NCBI GenBank assembly: GCA_009746045.1
Contig: RPFO01001991.1
Location: forward strand, 1 to 64,000
Origin: Mesostigma viride
Lineage: Eukaryota; Streptophyta; Mesostigmatophyceae; Mesostigmatales; Mesostigmataceae
Direction: 5' to 3'
Length of the DNA: 64,000 nucleotides
The notes under the pieces are model-generated. The model worked only from the letters and a program-made list of their open reading frames with translations. It was not told where the DNA came from and did no database searches. Positions 1 through 10,659 of the stretch are shown here, one piece after another. Positions within the stretch are counted from its first letter, which is position 1; each line of letters starts with the position of its first letter. The translations under genes were made by a program, and so were the position numbers.

Positions 1-829
1 CTGATACGAGCTGTACCGGGACTCAGCATCATTGTTGTTGCGGCTCGCATAGGCCACAACGTGTTCCGGTCCACTGCCGACCAGCTGCGCCAGCACGGCA
101 CCAAGGCCCACCTTACTCCAATCCGTATAGAGGATGAAGGGCTGGCCATAGTTGGGTGCGCGCAGAATGGGTGCAGAGGTCAGCTCTTCCTTGAAGGTGG
201 CGACGGCGCGCTGCTGCGCCGGTCCCCATGACCACACGGCTCCCTTTTTGAGTAGCTCGGTCAATGGCCGCACCTTAGTGCTGAAGTTGGGGATATAGCC
301 ACGATAATAACCGGCCAACCGGAGGTTTGCTCGAACGCCAGAGACGTCCGTGGGTGCTGTGGCGTTGACAATGGCTTCCACCTTGGCCGTATGCGGCATG
401 CGCCCACCGGGTACCAACTGGTGCCCCAGAAACTCCAGTAAGTGGTGCGCACACTTGCATTACTCGGGGTGTAAGCGAATGTTGGCCCGATCCAACGCCA
501 CACGGACCTGCTCGAGATGTTGCAGGTGCTCCACGAACGTGTTGCTGAATACAAACACATCATCGATGTAACATGCAGCGTGTGGGATGCGCTTGAGCAC
601 CTGGTCCATGGCGCTTTGAAATACTGCGCTGGCGTTGCGGTGGCCAAAAGGCATGCGGACGCACTCGTATAGTTGATGACCCCCCCGAAACGCCGATTTG
701 TGCTGGTCCGCGTTCTCCACGGGGATCTGGTGGAACCCGCTCCTCAGGTCCAGGGATGAGATGAACTTCACACCGGGACTGATGCGATCAAAGAGGTCAT
801 CCACCCGCGGCATCGGATAGTGGTCCGCT

Positions 830-903
<74 letters not shown>

Positions 904-1260
904 CACCCGCAGATCCGTCGCCATGCGCATGCCTCCATGCCCCGGTAACCGGATCCTTTTTGGGAGCCACCACGGTGGCCCCTGCATAGCTGGAGTTTGA
1001 AGGCCGGACGAGGCCACGCGCTTCCAACTCGGCGCAAGTTGGATCGGTCGGTGCTGCACGAACTCGATTTCGGCTTGGCTGAGTCGGTGCTGCTTGCGGA
1101 ATAAAGCTTGGTCCGTACCCAGGGGAACTCGCATCTTGCCACCGTTGTACAGTAACAGCCGAGCTCCTCGTTGCTGAGCGCAAACATCCCGCGCTCGCCC
1201 GCTAGCCACTGCTGCAGCTGCACACACTGCTCGGGTGTCAACTGGTCACCGATGTTCAAT
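1..1260 (-). pseudogene. Gypsy reverse transcriptase and start of RNase H, frameshifted
   Basis: The polymerase part of the gypsy polyprotein, which copies element RNA into DNA. The linker before RT (LTPEQ, FALSNEELG) is in one frame near 1.25-1.15 kb, HRLSQAEIEFV in a second near 1.1 kb, and GLVRPSNSSYAGATVVAPKKD in a third near 1.0 kb. The palm follows near 0.8-0.5 kb with PMPRVDDLFD, SLDLRSGFHQIPV (motif A, catalytic Asp) and YIDDVFVFS (motif C; YIDD in place of the usual YLDD). A stop codon at about position 458 interrupts the thumb just after LHPE; the same frame resumes with HHLLEFLGH, then the connection (LTELLKKGAVWSW) and the RNase H start (FILYTDWSKVGLGAVLAQ) near 0.1 kb. At least three frame changes plus the stop make it a pseudogene. 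Confidence 0.85.
831..901. repeat. (GT)n microsatellite inside the RT reading frame
   Basis: About 35 uninterrupted GT units. On the coding (minus) strand it reads as a run of Thr-His codons exactly where the RT has its loop between LRVL and ADHYPMPRVDD. The flanking RT sequence on both sides stays in one frame, so the expansion happened in place of, or within, a few residues of the loop. Confidence 0.95.
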
Positions 1261-1619
1261 TGGTGCTCGCGGGCGCTGGCGTTGTAGGCCCGCACCGCTG
1301 GTCCGCTTACGACCGCCGCGCGAAATAAGCTGTAGGCTGCCGCTCTTGGTGTGACTGCGCCTGCCGAGGCTGCGCGCGCCAACACCATCCGGAACGCCGG
1401 CGTTGCCGCCATGATGCAGCTCGTGAGTAAGGCGGTCATCAGCACCACCGACCACACTTGGCGCCATGACCGGGACCACTCTGTGCCATACCTCGATAGC
1501 AGCCCACGCGGTGTGGCGCGCCCCCGTGTAATGTGTGCAAGCCCTGCCCCTTGGGCAGGGCAGCCTGCGCGTCCAAGCTTGGTTGCCGGGATCGAGGTTC
1601 TCGCACCTGTTGCGCTGCC

Positions 1620-2600
1620 AGCAGCAGATACCCTACCTAACGCACCGACATCGCTTGTCCAATAAGCGACCATCCTGATCCGCCTCAAGCACGCCGGATG
1701 CTGCGGAGGCTCCTTCCATGAAGCCAATGCTGAGCTCGTCAAACTCCGAGGGAGGTTGCACCAAATTTCCCGTGTTGCGGTCTAGCACCAGGCCCTGCCG
1801 CGGTCGCAATAGGCGGCGGACCCTTGGTAGCTGTCAAGGGTGCGTACTGCAAGCATGGGTGCGCCCTCCTTGTTGACCTGAGCGCCGGGCGCACGATCAT
1901 CATGCTCAACCTGTTGGGATGTGAGGTGACTGGGGAGCAAGACATCCACTGGTGGCAACTCCACCGGTTTCGTGTGTGTGAGCACTTGCCATGCAGTGGT
2001 GCTTGGTTGGCAAGGTTGGTCCACCATGCGCGTATTCGATGTGAGTGTCCACCCAGCCCGGCATTGTCGGTCACCACAGGTTCCCGCAGGATTCCCGTGA
2101 TGGTTTGCCAATCTTTGCGCACAGCGGCCACCGGGTGACCGCCGCCACCACATTCTCGAAGAGGTATGCGACCGGTGATGCTTGGAGCTGCTGCAGTTCC
2201 CCCACACCCGTAGCATCTCCCAGAAGAGTCCACCGCAGCTATCTGCCAGCCGCAACCCTTCCCAGCCTGACTTATGCCCTTGCACTCCCAGCCTGCAATA
2301 ACCAAGCCAATATGCCCGTGCCTCTCCACCATGCAGCTGGCTGAGCTCTTCGTGGCCCAGCATGTGCACATCCTGCACGTACTGGCTAAACGGGTTCCCT
2401 GGGCAGGCCGCTCGGGAAACTGAGTTGCGTGATGCTTGGACAACATCGCGCAGTTGTGGAGGTAAACCCGTTGTGCCATCAATGGCTCAACCGTGATGAT
2501 CCTCTTGCACAAGTCACTCGCGCTGAGAAAGCCCCCGCCCATGCCCGAAGAGCTTGAGGATGGTGGTCCCCGTGGTGAAGTCGGGAACATTGTGTCAAAT
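1620..2600 (-). pseudogene. C5-cytosine DNA methyltransferase domain inside the gypsy element
   Basis: Several ordered motifs of the DNA (cytosine-5) methyltransferase fold can be read on the minus strand across three frames. Motif I (AdoMet loop) is GMGGGFLSASDLC near 2.54 kb, followed by the acidic strand RIITVEP. Motif IV, which holds the catalytic Cys, is VIAGWECKGISQAGKGCG near 2.28 kb, where the family has PCQ. LFWEMLRVW follows near 2.22 kb, motif VI is FENVVAAVTRWP near 2.15 kb, motif VIII is HSHRIRAWWTNLAN near 2.03 kb, and a target-recognition/motif IX-like stretch VNKEGAP..DSYQGSAAY lies near 1.85 kb. A possible motif X region (LIGQAMSVR) is near 1.66 kb. The enzyme class methylates C5 of cytosine. 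The P-C-Q to E-C-K change and the frameshifts indicate that this copy is inactive. It lies between protease and RT of the same element, which argues for element-encoded cargo rather than a host gene. Confidence 0.72.
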
Positions 2601-2639
2601 GTTCTGTCAATGCGGTGGAGGAGGAAGATCTTAAGGCCT

Positions 2640-3310
2640 TCGACTTTGAATTAATTAATGTATCACCAACAGCCGACAAGGCTTAGCCAACAAGACTTAA
2701 CGACAGGTCAACAAGACCATAGCTTAATGTCAGCCTCGAAGCTGTACCGAGGTGACCAAGGAGGTAAGATTATCGTGTAGGCAGTGGGTCACTTGTATGG
2801 AAGGAAAAAATCCTTAGGTGGTGGCTCCACAGTTTGCTACCGTTGATTTGTTACAAATCTCACGGTACGAAATCAAGCAAACATTCACCACTAGGTGACG
2901 GCGTCCAAAATTGGATTGGGCGCGAGGAATTGGCATGCGGGGAGTAAGCCACAGCGCCGCACTAGGCAGCACCAGAAACGTTTACTAGAAAGTACACTAA
3001 ACAAGTCATACGACCAAACATTGTTGCGGGTAGTACCGATCCACGGAAGTACTGTCGTCTCTAGAAAGACTTGTCCAGAAAATACGGTGGGCGGAAGCGA
3101 TTGTTAACGATGCACTCCTGATTAATCCCACGCGTACAGACATTGGCGAGATAACATCCAAACCTTATCCTAATTGCTAAAGGCTACAAGAGGATTGTGC
3201 CCGATAGCAGCAGATAGGTCATTAACCAGAAACGGTACAGATTGCATCGATAATTTGACAAATAGTGCCAGAAATTCTGACACACTGTGCAAGACGTATG
3301 TGCTGAATCC
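2640..3310. other. Non-coding stretch between methyltransferase and protease parts of the gypsy element
   Basis: AT-richer than its surroundings, without a readable domain on either strand. It could be an unrecognised insertion or a non-conserved linker that has decayed. No clear terminal inverted repeat was found; a short inverted motif (AACAAGACTTAACGACAGGT near 2.69 kb) is the only structure seen. Confidence 0.35.
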
Positions 3311-3559
3311 AGGATGTTGCATGATGGCCCCCGGCTGCTTTCGCACCCCCCCAACATCTTGCACGTGGGCGGGTAACGCTTGGTGGGCCACCTGAACATG
3401 TTGGCGCATGGCTGCGAGTCGCTGCGCCGGCGCTTGCTGTGCCAGCCACAGCTGGCGTTGTACGTCCCGGCTGGGTAACACACTAGGAAGCACACTCTTG
3501 TGCTTGTCACATGCGCGTTCACGGCATAAACCGGGTCGGGCCGGGTTGTGCCATGACCA

Positions 3560-4110
3560 CGTGTCACACCCTCACCGTCAGGATCCACCACGATGGTTTC
3601 GCCGGTGTCCACCTGCGCCATGCATGCAAAGTGCACCATGGGTCATGTCCCCCGCGGCACATTCTCGCCCGTGCAGCTGATGGGTATGAATGCCTCGCGC
3701 TGGTCATCATCCAGTCCAGTGAGTCCACCCGGTAGGTGGCGATGCCCCGCCATGCTTCATATCCGCACCCATGGCATACATGGCCTCCATGCCAACCATG
3801 CAAGACATCATACCAGTACTTGTCCACCACTAGTGCGGGTACGGCTTTGCATGCCATGTTGGCTTGGTCGTGCGGGTAGAGCACAACGTTGACCATCACC
3901 GTCGTACTTGCATCCGGTTGCGTCGCCGGGCCCTTGCAGCCCTCCACGGCAATGTGACTGGTTTTCAAGCCACCGTTCTCATGCGTCAGGCCCACTCCTT
4001 GGCCATCTGCATGCTGATGAGCAGTGGCTGAGCCCCGCTGTCTAGGTTGACCCTGCAATCCCCGCTCGGCATGATGAGCGGCCCCCAGCAAGTCTCACCA
4101 TCCATCGCCT
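3560..4110 (-). pseudogene. Gypsy aspartic protease (retropepsin), frameshifted
   Basis: The minus strand reads RVNLDSGAQPLLISMQMAKEW near 4.05-3.99 kb. LDSGA is the D-[ST]-G active-site signature of retropepsins, which cleave the retroelement polyprotein. A frame change near 3.99 kb leads to LTHENGGLKTSHIAVEG and onward to ALVVDKYWYDVLHGWHGG near 3.8 kb, the position of the usual W-D-V-L-L-G-M strand. It follows the zinc-knuckle gag part and precedes the methyltransferase part. Confidence 0.6.
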
Positions 4111-4339
4111 GGAATTCAATCGCCGGCGCACCGTTGGCATGCTTGGTCGCCGTGATCGACCGGGGTTCAACGGCCATCCGCTGTGGATGCGCAACCTCGG
4201 CGGGCAGCTGACCACCCGCATGACTCGGCGTCGCCGCCGTCGTCGGGAGTGCCTGCATCGCTGGAACCATACTGTACCCCTGTGTGCCGTCTCCGCCTGG
4301 GCTAGGTTGCTCGGGTCCTTTGTAGTAGCGTATTGCTGA

Positions 4340-5780
4340 CTTGGTGCTGCCACTTGCTGCAGCACCGTCACGCCGCGCAGCCGGAACAGCTCCACCACAT
4401 CAAGGCCGAAAATATGGGTGCCTTCAGCACCCCTTGCACCGGGTCGATGGGAGGCTGCTTCAGCAGCTCCGCCCACTCCGCTGGATTCGGGTGCTCCAAG
4501 TAGGACACCACCCCCCAGGTCCTGGTAGCAATGGGAACGACTTGGGCAGTGCCTTACCCTCGTCCTCGATGTGGTTGTCACCCACCACCGGCTGAAAGGA
4601 AGGCGCGCTGCGTGCCTGCCTGCCTTGTGTCGTCGCAGTGTCCACCTCCACCGCACACGCATCCGTGGGGTTGTATGAGAAGAACATGTGCTCATACATG
4701 TTGACACGTGTGAACGCATCCAGCGCGTCTTCTGCATCGCCCAATTGCGACGCGGGTCCCCCTTGTGCTGACGAACTTGCCGACGCCTTAGCCATTTGCA
4801 CCGCCGTGGTGTCAGCTTGCTCCACCGTTTCAGCCGCGTGTGCTTGCACGCTCTTGTTCACCTTTGGGAGCGCGCAGCATGCTCCTTGCAGCGAGAAGGG
4901 CAGTCCCGTTTGATTCCTATGCCCCGACTTGCTGCAAAGGTAGCACCCTTGTTGAGCACGCGCCGGGGTTGCCGAAGGTGACGTACGTTGCGCCCACGGC
5001 TTGGGTGCATTATCGGCTGGCGTGTCCTTGCGCCAGGCGTGGCGCTCGCCCTTCCCGGCTCACCCACACCTCTGCCCGGGCCAGCACCATTGGAGCTCCC
5101 CCCCATCAGCTGGCTACCCCTGCCGCCCCTACCGTCAGCATGTCCACTGCCACCGCCCCTCAATCGCTTGGCCAGCGTAGAACTGCATCGCCGCTTCCAC
5201 GGACATGGTGCCGCTGGCAACGCTTGCCTCGTTCGCTTCAAGTTCAGCGCACAATGTGTCGAGGCGCCATCGCGTGCCGTGCGGCGGCCTCGCGATGCTG
5301 GCAGCCTTGGGTCCCAGCGCTTTCAGCCACTTGTAGCAACACTTTGTCTCGTTCTAATTTGGCACCTTGGGACGAAGCACCTCTGGTCGCGTGGTAGGTG
5401 GCATCTTGACGGCTGCAAGGTGAAGTTCATGTACTGGTTGATCGCCTGGCTGTTGTACCTCGCTTACCGCGCTGTCATCGCCGTCCAGAACTCGTCAACG
5501 GGGTTGGCGCTGACCAGGGGCATCTGCCGGTTTGGCTGACCCCCCATGTCGCGTGTAGGCCACATGTCAAGTCGGCCCGACCTGCGAGTTTGCTCGTGAT
5601 AACTATTCACGTGCTGCTGGGCGATGATCTTCTGGTCGCCTGAGAAGAAGGCCGGTCCGCTGTTGATGAGGCACGCGACGGACACGTGGCTGGATACATA
5701 CCATGATTGAGTATTTCCACGTGCGAAAGTTTGCCTCGGCCTGGGTGATCTCCGGAATGCCGACACCCGATGTGTTAAAC
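4340..5780 (-). pseudogene. Gypsy gag with CCHC zinc knuckle, frameshifted
   Basis: Gag would form the particle that packages the element RNA. A CCHC knuckle is readable at about 4945-4915 as CYLCSKSGH; the last Cys is reached only in a neighbouring frame (RDCPSRC), so a frameshift sits inside the knuckle. Upstream on the minus strand are patches of hydrophilic gag-like sequence (VSANPVDEFWTAM near 5.48 kb; IIAQQHVNSYHEQ near 5.6 kb; GIPEITQAEANFRTWKYSIMV near 5.7 kb). Downstream is an acidic Ala-rich linker (AEDALDAFTRVNMYEHMFF near 4.7 kb) towards the protease. Assignment rests on the knuckle and on position. Confidence 0.6.
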
Positions 5781-5943
5781 TGCTGCGGCAAGCAAGGGCA
5801 GGCGGGTAAAGTCGAGGAGGAGGACGAGGAGTCCGAGGAGGATTTCCTGAAGAATTTGAAGGATGCGCTGGCAGGGGCCGATGGGGCTTTGAGGAAGCCA
5901 AAAAAGACCGTTAGGGGAGACACTGCCACCGGACCAGGGTGAA
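5781..5943 (+). pseudogene. Short acidic gag-like fragment, possibly DIRS-type
   Basis: The plus strand encodes an acidic run followed by EEDFLKNLKDALAGADGALRK. The gag of the intact DIRS element at 33.8-34.9 kb has a similar acidic run followed by AAEKFMQGLKAALGGMEGAG. The similarity is short, so this is a tentative gag remnant wedged between the gypsy element and repeat F. Confidence 0.35.
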
Positions 5944-6720
5944 AACCTAGAGGAAAATCCAAAACTGGTGCCTTGTCTAGCCTAGTCACGAGTTATTTTT
6001 TGCACTTATCAGGTGGGTCCTTGGGTCAAACATGACATGTCAGTGCTGGGATGCCATGCTCGGGCCCATATGCAGTCCCCTACAAGAAACTAGGGCCAAA
6101 TTCAAGGTACGTGTGGTCCATCATGCATCATGAGGTTGTGCTAAGCATGCGCGTATGTCCCCAAGCATATACGGCTGTAGTCCGCTATACGGCTGTAGCC
6201 CGTCCCCAAGCATATACGGCAGGGTAATGGTTATTGCAAGGGTTGGTGCAAAGGTTGAAATCAGTGTTAGCATGCAGGCTTGGCAATATTCCATGCTCAC
6301 CTAACATTTCAATGTTCAGAACTGACCAGGATTGCTACCATTTGGCCCCCCCAAAACTCGTGCCTAAGGGTAGTCACGATGGGTACACACGATGTAGTCA
6401 CGATTTATTTTTAGCACTACATGTATTGTGCGGGTCCCTGGGGCAGTTAGAATTGTTAGTGTTGGTATGCCACCCTGTCTAGTAAATTGACCTACAAATT
6501 CAACCCCAGGGTAAAATCGTTGAAATAAGGTGTCCATAATGCATTAGTAGGATGTCACATCACACACACTGTGCCCCCGTGAGGGGGGAGCTATTTATAG
6601 AGCGGAGTGACCTACCTAGTACTGGGACCACCCACTATACCCCCACGAGGCTTGAAACATATGTGTATGCTTGGTTCCCAGTATGGCCTAGAAATAATAA
6701 TTAGGCTGGATGGCGGCAGG
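5931..6720. repeat. Dispersed repeat F, copy 1
   Basis: It begins with ACCAGGGTGAAAACC and matches 61668-62335 over most of its length (for example AGGAAAATCCAAAACTGGTG, GAAATCAGTGTTAGCATG and CCACCCACTATACCCCC), and 36420-36608 over its middle third. No coding potential. Just after 6.1 kb a short motif (CCCCAAGCATATACGGC) is duplicated relative to the other copies. Confidence 0.75.
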
Positions 6721-7161
6721 CGCATTGAATTGAATTGAATTGTAACATAACTCCGTTGGGAGAATATGTAGCACATATCCCAGAGAAGGGGCATATGACT
6801 TTGAATACATTCTAAGCTACTTCCTGCAAGGGTGGGAATGTAAACGACACTTGCTCTAGGTGCCCCAGGGCACCTGCAGCCCCATGAGCTATCAAGCTAT
6901 GCCCAGCTAAGGGGGAGCCTGTCAGGGGGGGAAAGATCAGCATAGCTATACAAAAGCTAGAGCGTGGCATCTCAGCAGAGAGCAGCTCTCTGTATGGGCA
7001 CAGCGTAACTAGATAAAGCTAGGCATCATCTGGAGTGTGGCACATCATAGGCACACATGTACATGGCTAAATAATACTCGTGCATCAGCTGGTATAGAGC
7101 CTGTAGGAGGCTGACATGTACATAGCCACGGTCTAACTATTCCACACTACGCTGTATTCCC
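6721..7161. other. No gene seen
   Basis: Short-motif-rich sequence (repeated AGCTA words) downstream of the stop codon of the ORF1 remnant. It may be that element's 3' untranslated region; nothing else is recognisable. Confidence 0.3.
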
Positions 7162-9440
7162 CTAAGCTGGGGTGTCTGGAGTCACGGGGGTCCCATGCCA
7201 GGGCTTGTGGCCGACGTAGATGGCCGCCCCCTTCCAGTACACTGGCTGGCCCGCCTTGGTCTGCCGGAGCTGGAGGTAGGTCGGCCATAGCTCCCGTCGC
7301 CGTTGTTGCTGCGCAGGGGTCAAGTCGTCGTCCACGGTGAAGGGAGTGTTCTCGAGCCGCTTGCGGCGTCTGAGAAATGAAATCTTGTCCGATGGGCTCT
7401 CAAAGATGAGAAGAAGCGGAGGCGCCCCTGCCTTACCCTGCGCGCGGGGGAGGCGGTGGGCGGTCAGCTTAATCTCACCTAGAAGGCCCATGCGATCAAG
7501 GATTTTGCTCTCAAACGCACGTGCAAGCTTCTCGGAATTCTCACAGGTCTTCCACCATGTCGAAGTTCTTGAGTATGGCGTTGAGGCTGCGCTTGGCGAG
7601 CTCGGCCTCCTCGGGGAGGTCAAGCGTCTGCCGCTGGAGCTGGGCTGCGACGGCGGAAGTGGTGGAGGTGGTTTGTTGCTTAACACGTCGTTTGTACCAA
7701 CTCAGTCCTCTGGAGAGGACTGAGTTGACCAACTTTGAGATCATGTAGCAGAAAGGGCACGGGGGTACCCCATATGTTTGAGGTGCCTAATAGCAGTTAC
7801 ATGTGTAATATCGTGCTCTGTGTCTGGAAGATGTGTAAAAAATCATACATGGACCGGATCATGTAGAATTTTACTCGGGTGTTGACCCTTACTCGCGATT
7901 TGGCACTTTTTGATGTACAGTTTTTGATGTATAGTTGTGTATTAAAAAAATAAATCAATTCCATATGCATGTAGAAAAATCATAAACATGTGAAAAATAA
8001 AGTTCTTGAAACGTGGCAAAAAACTGGGTTCAATTTGGCCACTGCCACTGCCTGAAACACGCCAAAAACTGCCAGTCCTCTGGAGAGGACTGAGCCTTTG
8101 CTAGCAAAATGCTAGCATGTAAGTGCGGTCATACTACACACCACCGTGGCCACCAACCATCCCAATCAACTCATTTCCCTTCAAGCATAACAGGACAACA
8201 CACTTGCATCATCATATTGCAGTTATACTATACCTTATCATGTGTGAGAGCCTATGCCTGCATGTAGGGAATGGGTTTGGATACCTACCAACAAAGGGTT
8301 ATATTATAAGTGTCAACCACCAATATAATGGGTAGATTAAGCATAGTTCATTTGTTTCTAACAAGAATAGATATGGCTAAAACTGTTTAGCATCGCCATG
8401 GTATGGCCAACATAGTTGCTGGCACATGATGGCAGTGGTTTATCACCAAGACTTTTCACTCACCCGCATAAGCTTGAAAGCACCCTTGATGCAACCCATG
8501 GCCACATAACCATGCAGTATAAACGAAGCATAGGAATAACTAACATCTATGAAGGTGTTCAAACCTGTACAGCTCCTAAAAACCTGCACAACTACACTGG
8601 GGTAAGGCAAACGCCTGGTAACATCATCTGAAAATGGGGTTTTAGAGAGGGGCAGGCAACGGTCAAGAAAGAGCATCAAGACTCGAACCTGACAACTCCT
8701 TGCAAGCTTAAACTCATGAACAAACATTAAGAAGCGATGAGGCGACGATATTCCGGTGCCTGCAAAACTGGCACTTTGCGGTACACAAACCATGACGTGA
8801 CAGAGAGGTCGAAATCATCAAATCTATGCAGCCACTCAATTTATTCTAATACTATGCACGATAAAAGGTAGAAAGAAACCTATAAACCCTCGAACTTGCG
8901 CCGGAACGCAATCACAGTCGTCAATTCCATCGACCTGTCTGATCGCAGTTTTTTCTTGCAAGAACAGTGCCGACACCTGCTAAATCGAATCGCCGCGAGC
9001 CAAAAGTTGAGTTGTATCATCTATAAGACATATAAAAACTATTTCCTGAGTTTTGCCTGTTAACTCCTCGCAAACGTAAACTGCATGCATGGGCGCAAGC
9101 CACCATGGCTAGGTCGTGCATTTCCGGAACGCACGTTTCACAGGAAAAAGTACCCTTACCACCTGTACTTTGACCGTACATTTGACCGCTCATACCAAAT
9201 TCAAAAAAATCCCAAAAATATGTCCAAGAAAGATCTTTTCACGTAGTATTTGAATAAATTTTGAGAGAATTTTTTTTGACAAACATTCTGACCGGGGCAA
9301 ATTTTCTACGAAACCCAAAAACTCGGTCCTCTGGAGAGGACTGAGTTGAACTCAGTCCTCTCCATAGGACTGGATACAAACGACTTGTTAAGCATGTCCG
9401 CCCAGGTCGTGATGGGAGGAGCATCGCCGGCCAGGCGCAT
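7162..9440 (-). pseudogene. L1-type retrotransposon ORF1-like gene, split by a TTAA element
   Basis: The coding parts are 9440-9388 and 7679-7162 on the minus strand. The start ATG is at 9440, with an in-frame stop just upstream. The C-terminal half has the pattern of the L1 ORF1 protein RNA-binding region: EIKLTAHRLPRAQGKAGAPP, LLLIFESPSDKISFLRRRKR, then DDLTPAQQQRRRELWP and QPVYWKGAAIYVG. Before it lies a predicted helical stretch (EEAELAKRSLNAILKNFDMVEDL). Joining the two parts across the insertion and counting the TTAA once gives an uninterrupted frame (DMLKQQTTSTTSAV). A separate single-base frameshift lies near 7.55 kb after NFDMVEDL. About 190 codons in total; no endonuclease or RT follows, so it is a solitary ORF1 remnant or a co-opted copy. 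Confidence 0.6.
7684..9387. mobile_element. TTAA-flanked non-autonomous (piggyBac-type) element A
   Basis: 1704 bp, flanked by TTAA at 7680-7683 and 9388-9391. The ends are inverted repeats: left CACGTCGTTTGTACC, right complement CAAGTCGTTTGTATCC. Just inside both ends and again near 8072 is a palindrome CAGTCCTCTGGAGAGGACTG. No transposase. It interrupts the ORF1-like reading frame without disturbing it apart from the TTAA duplication, which fixes the boundaries. The interior is homologous to element B (21.65-24.7 kb). TTAA duplication is the hallmark of piggyBac-type transposition. Confidence 0.85.
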
Positions 9441-10400
9441 AGCGTTGGGTTAACTCAACGTCTTTAAAATTAAAGCATTGGTTTTGATTTATCTCGCCCT
9501 ATAATGGCAGTTTTGCCTACTGAACGCAAGTGCCATGCTAGTGGCCACCGCCGCTTGTCCACCAGAAGAAAGCAGTCAAGTCCTTAAAAGGCAGGCACGG
9601 CAAGGTCGTACAGCAAGCCTTCAACTTTGCAAAAACGCGCACATCTTTATAAGTGGGTTCAGACAACGGCAGCTAAACGTAAGGCAAGTATGCTAACCCG
9701 TGAATATAACGTCCTGAATGGGGTAACCTAGCCGAGCCGTCCTCTGAACTACTAAAACACTACCTGCCGTTTAATTAGAGATCGTTGTATGTCCCGTAAA
9801 CGTACTTAAGGTGAACCAGCACATCCTAGTAACTAGCGTTTTACGCAACTCGTTCGATGCATGTCAGTCTTACTGAACCCGAACGACTGTCACGTATTGA
9901 ACGCGTCAAAATTCTACCTGACAACGATTGGTACTTTTTAGCGCGACAAAAGTACTTTCTGAAAACGATTGACCAAGAAAGTAAATTTAACTACCCGGTT
10001 GTCGAACCGTTGTACGATTCCACTACTTTTACGACTCGTTATTTCATCGCTTAGCGTTAGGGCAAACTTGTCATGGACATGCTTTCCCCCCGAGGACAGC
10101 CATTGGATATTGCTAAGTTGTACATGGGCTGGTTTGCAAATAAGGTGAGTTACAGTGGATTCATTGGCACCATCTCCGCCCGTTGAGGGGTTAACAAACC
10201 AGATTCTCCACATTTTTATATTTGCTCTTTCCGTATTGGTCTTTGAATCAATGTGTTCTGTGCGTGTGCAGTCGGGGCCTTTCGGGGACCATCGCGCCTG
10301 AGCTGGCCTCCTTGCCGGAATTAGATGCTTTGTAAGTGTTTGTATCCATGCGGAAGTTTTACCTGCAAGCTGACCGACCCGGTGCATGCAGTTGGAAGGT
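9441..10400. other. Unassigned sequence with one short ORF
   Basis: Not shared with the other repeats in the window, as far as I can see by eye. It holds a 65-codon ORF on the plus strand at 9857-10054 that is hydrophilic and aromatic-rich (DNDWYFLARQKYFLKTIDQE). I do not recognise it; it could be an exon or chance. Confidence 0.25.
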
Positions 10401-10659
10401 ATTTTTTCCTAGTCAGAACACACTAAATTGAATTTTGCGGGGGGGCATGGAATGAGTTCTTCAGGGGAAATGTGTTACCACCACCAGTGCGCTTTAGGCA
10501 AACTAGGTTCACCTTATGTACCAAAGGTGCTCCCGCAGTTAGGCCACCAGTCCCCTCATCGGTCCCATTTCCAGCTGATAAATTGGCTGTCGAATGATAA
10601 GTTTGCAAGCCACCCCACAACCTGCATATACCAAAATGTATCCAAGGGCTGTCCGTGGG

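Larger units (their letters stand above)
1..5780 (-). mobile_element. Ty3/gypsy retrotransposon with methyltransferase domain, decayed, truncated at the left edge
   Basis: Read on the minus strand from right to left the order is gag with a CCHC zinc knuckle (about 5.75-4.8 kb), a linker, an aspartic protease (about 4.1-3.6 kb), a C5-cytosine methyltransferase (about 2.6-1.65 kb), reverse transcriptase (about 1.25-0.33 kb) and the start of RNase H at the left edge. Protease-RT-RNase H is the order of Ty3/gypsy polyproteins; integrase would lie beyond the left edge. Every domain is recovered only by changing frame several times and one in-frame stop interrupts the RT, so the copy is dead. No LTR is visible: the right end runs into unrelated sequence near 5.78 kb. 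A DNA methyltransferase is not a standard gypsy domain. Confidence 0.8.

Noticed and set aside
768-1742. Long minus-strand ORF with a His-Thr run
   Set aside because: The repeat run is the GT microsatellite read as protein; the real signal is the decayed RT and methyltransferase in changing frames.
4988-5539. 183-codon plus-strand Pro-rich ORF
   Set aside because: Antisense shadow of the gypsy gag region; no domain and low complexity.
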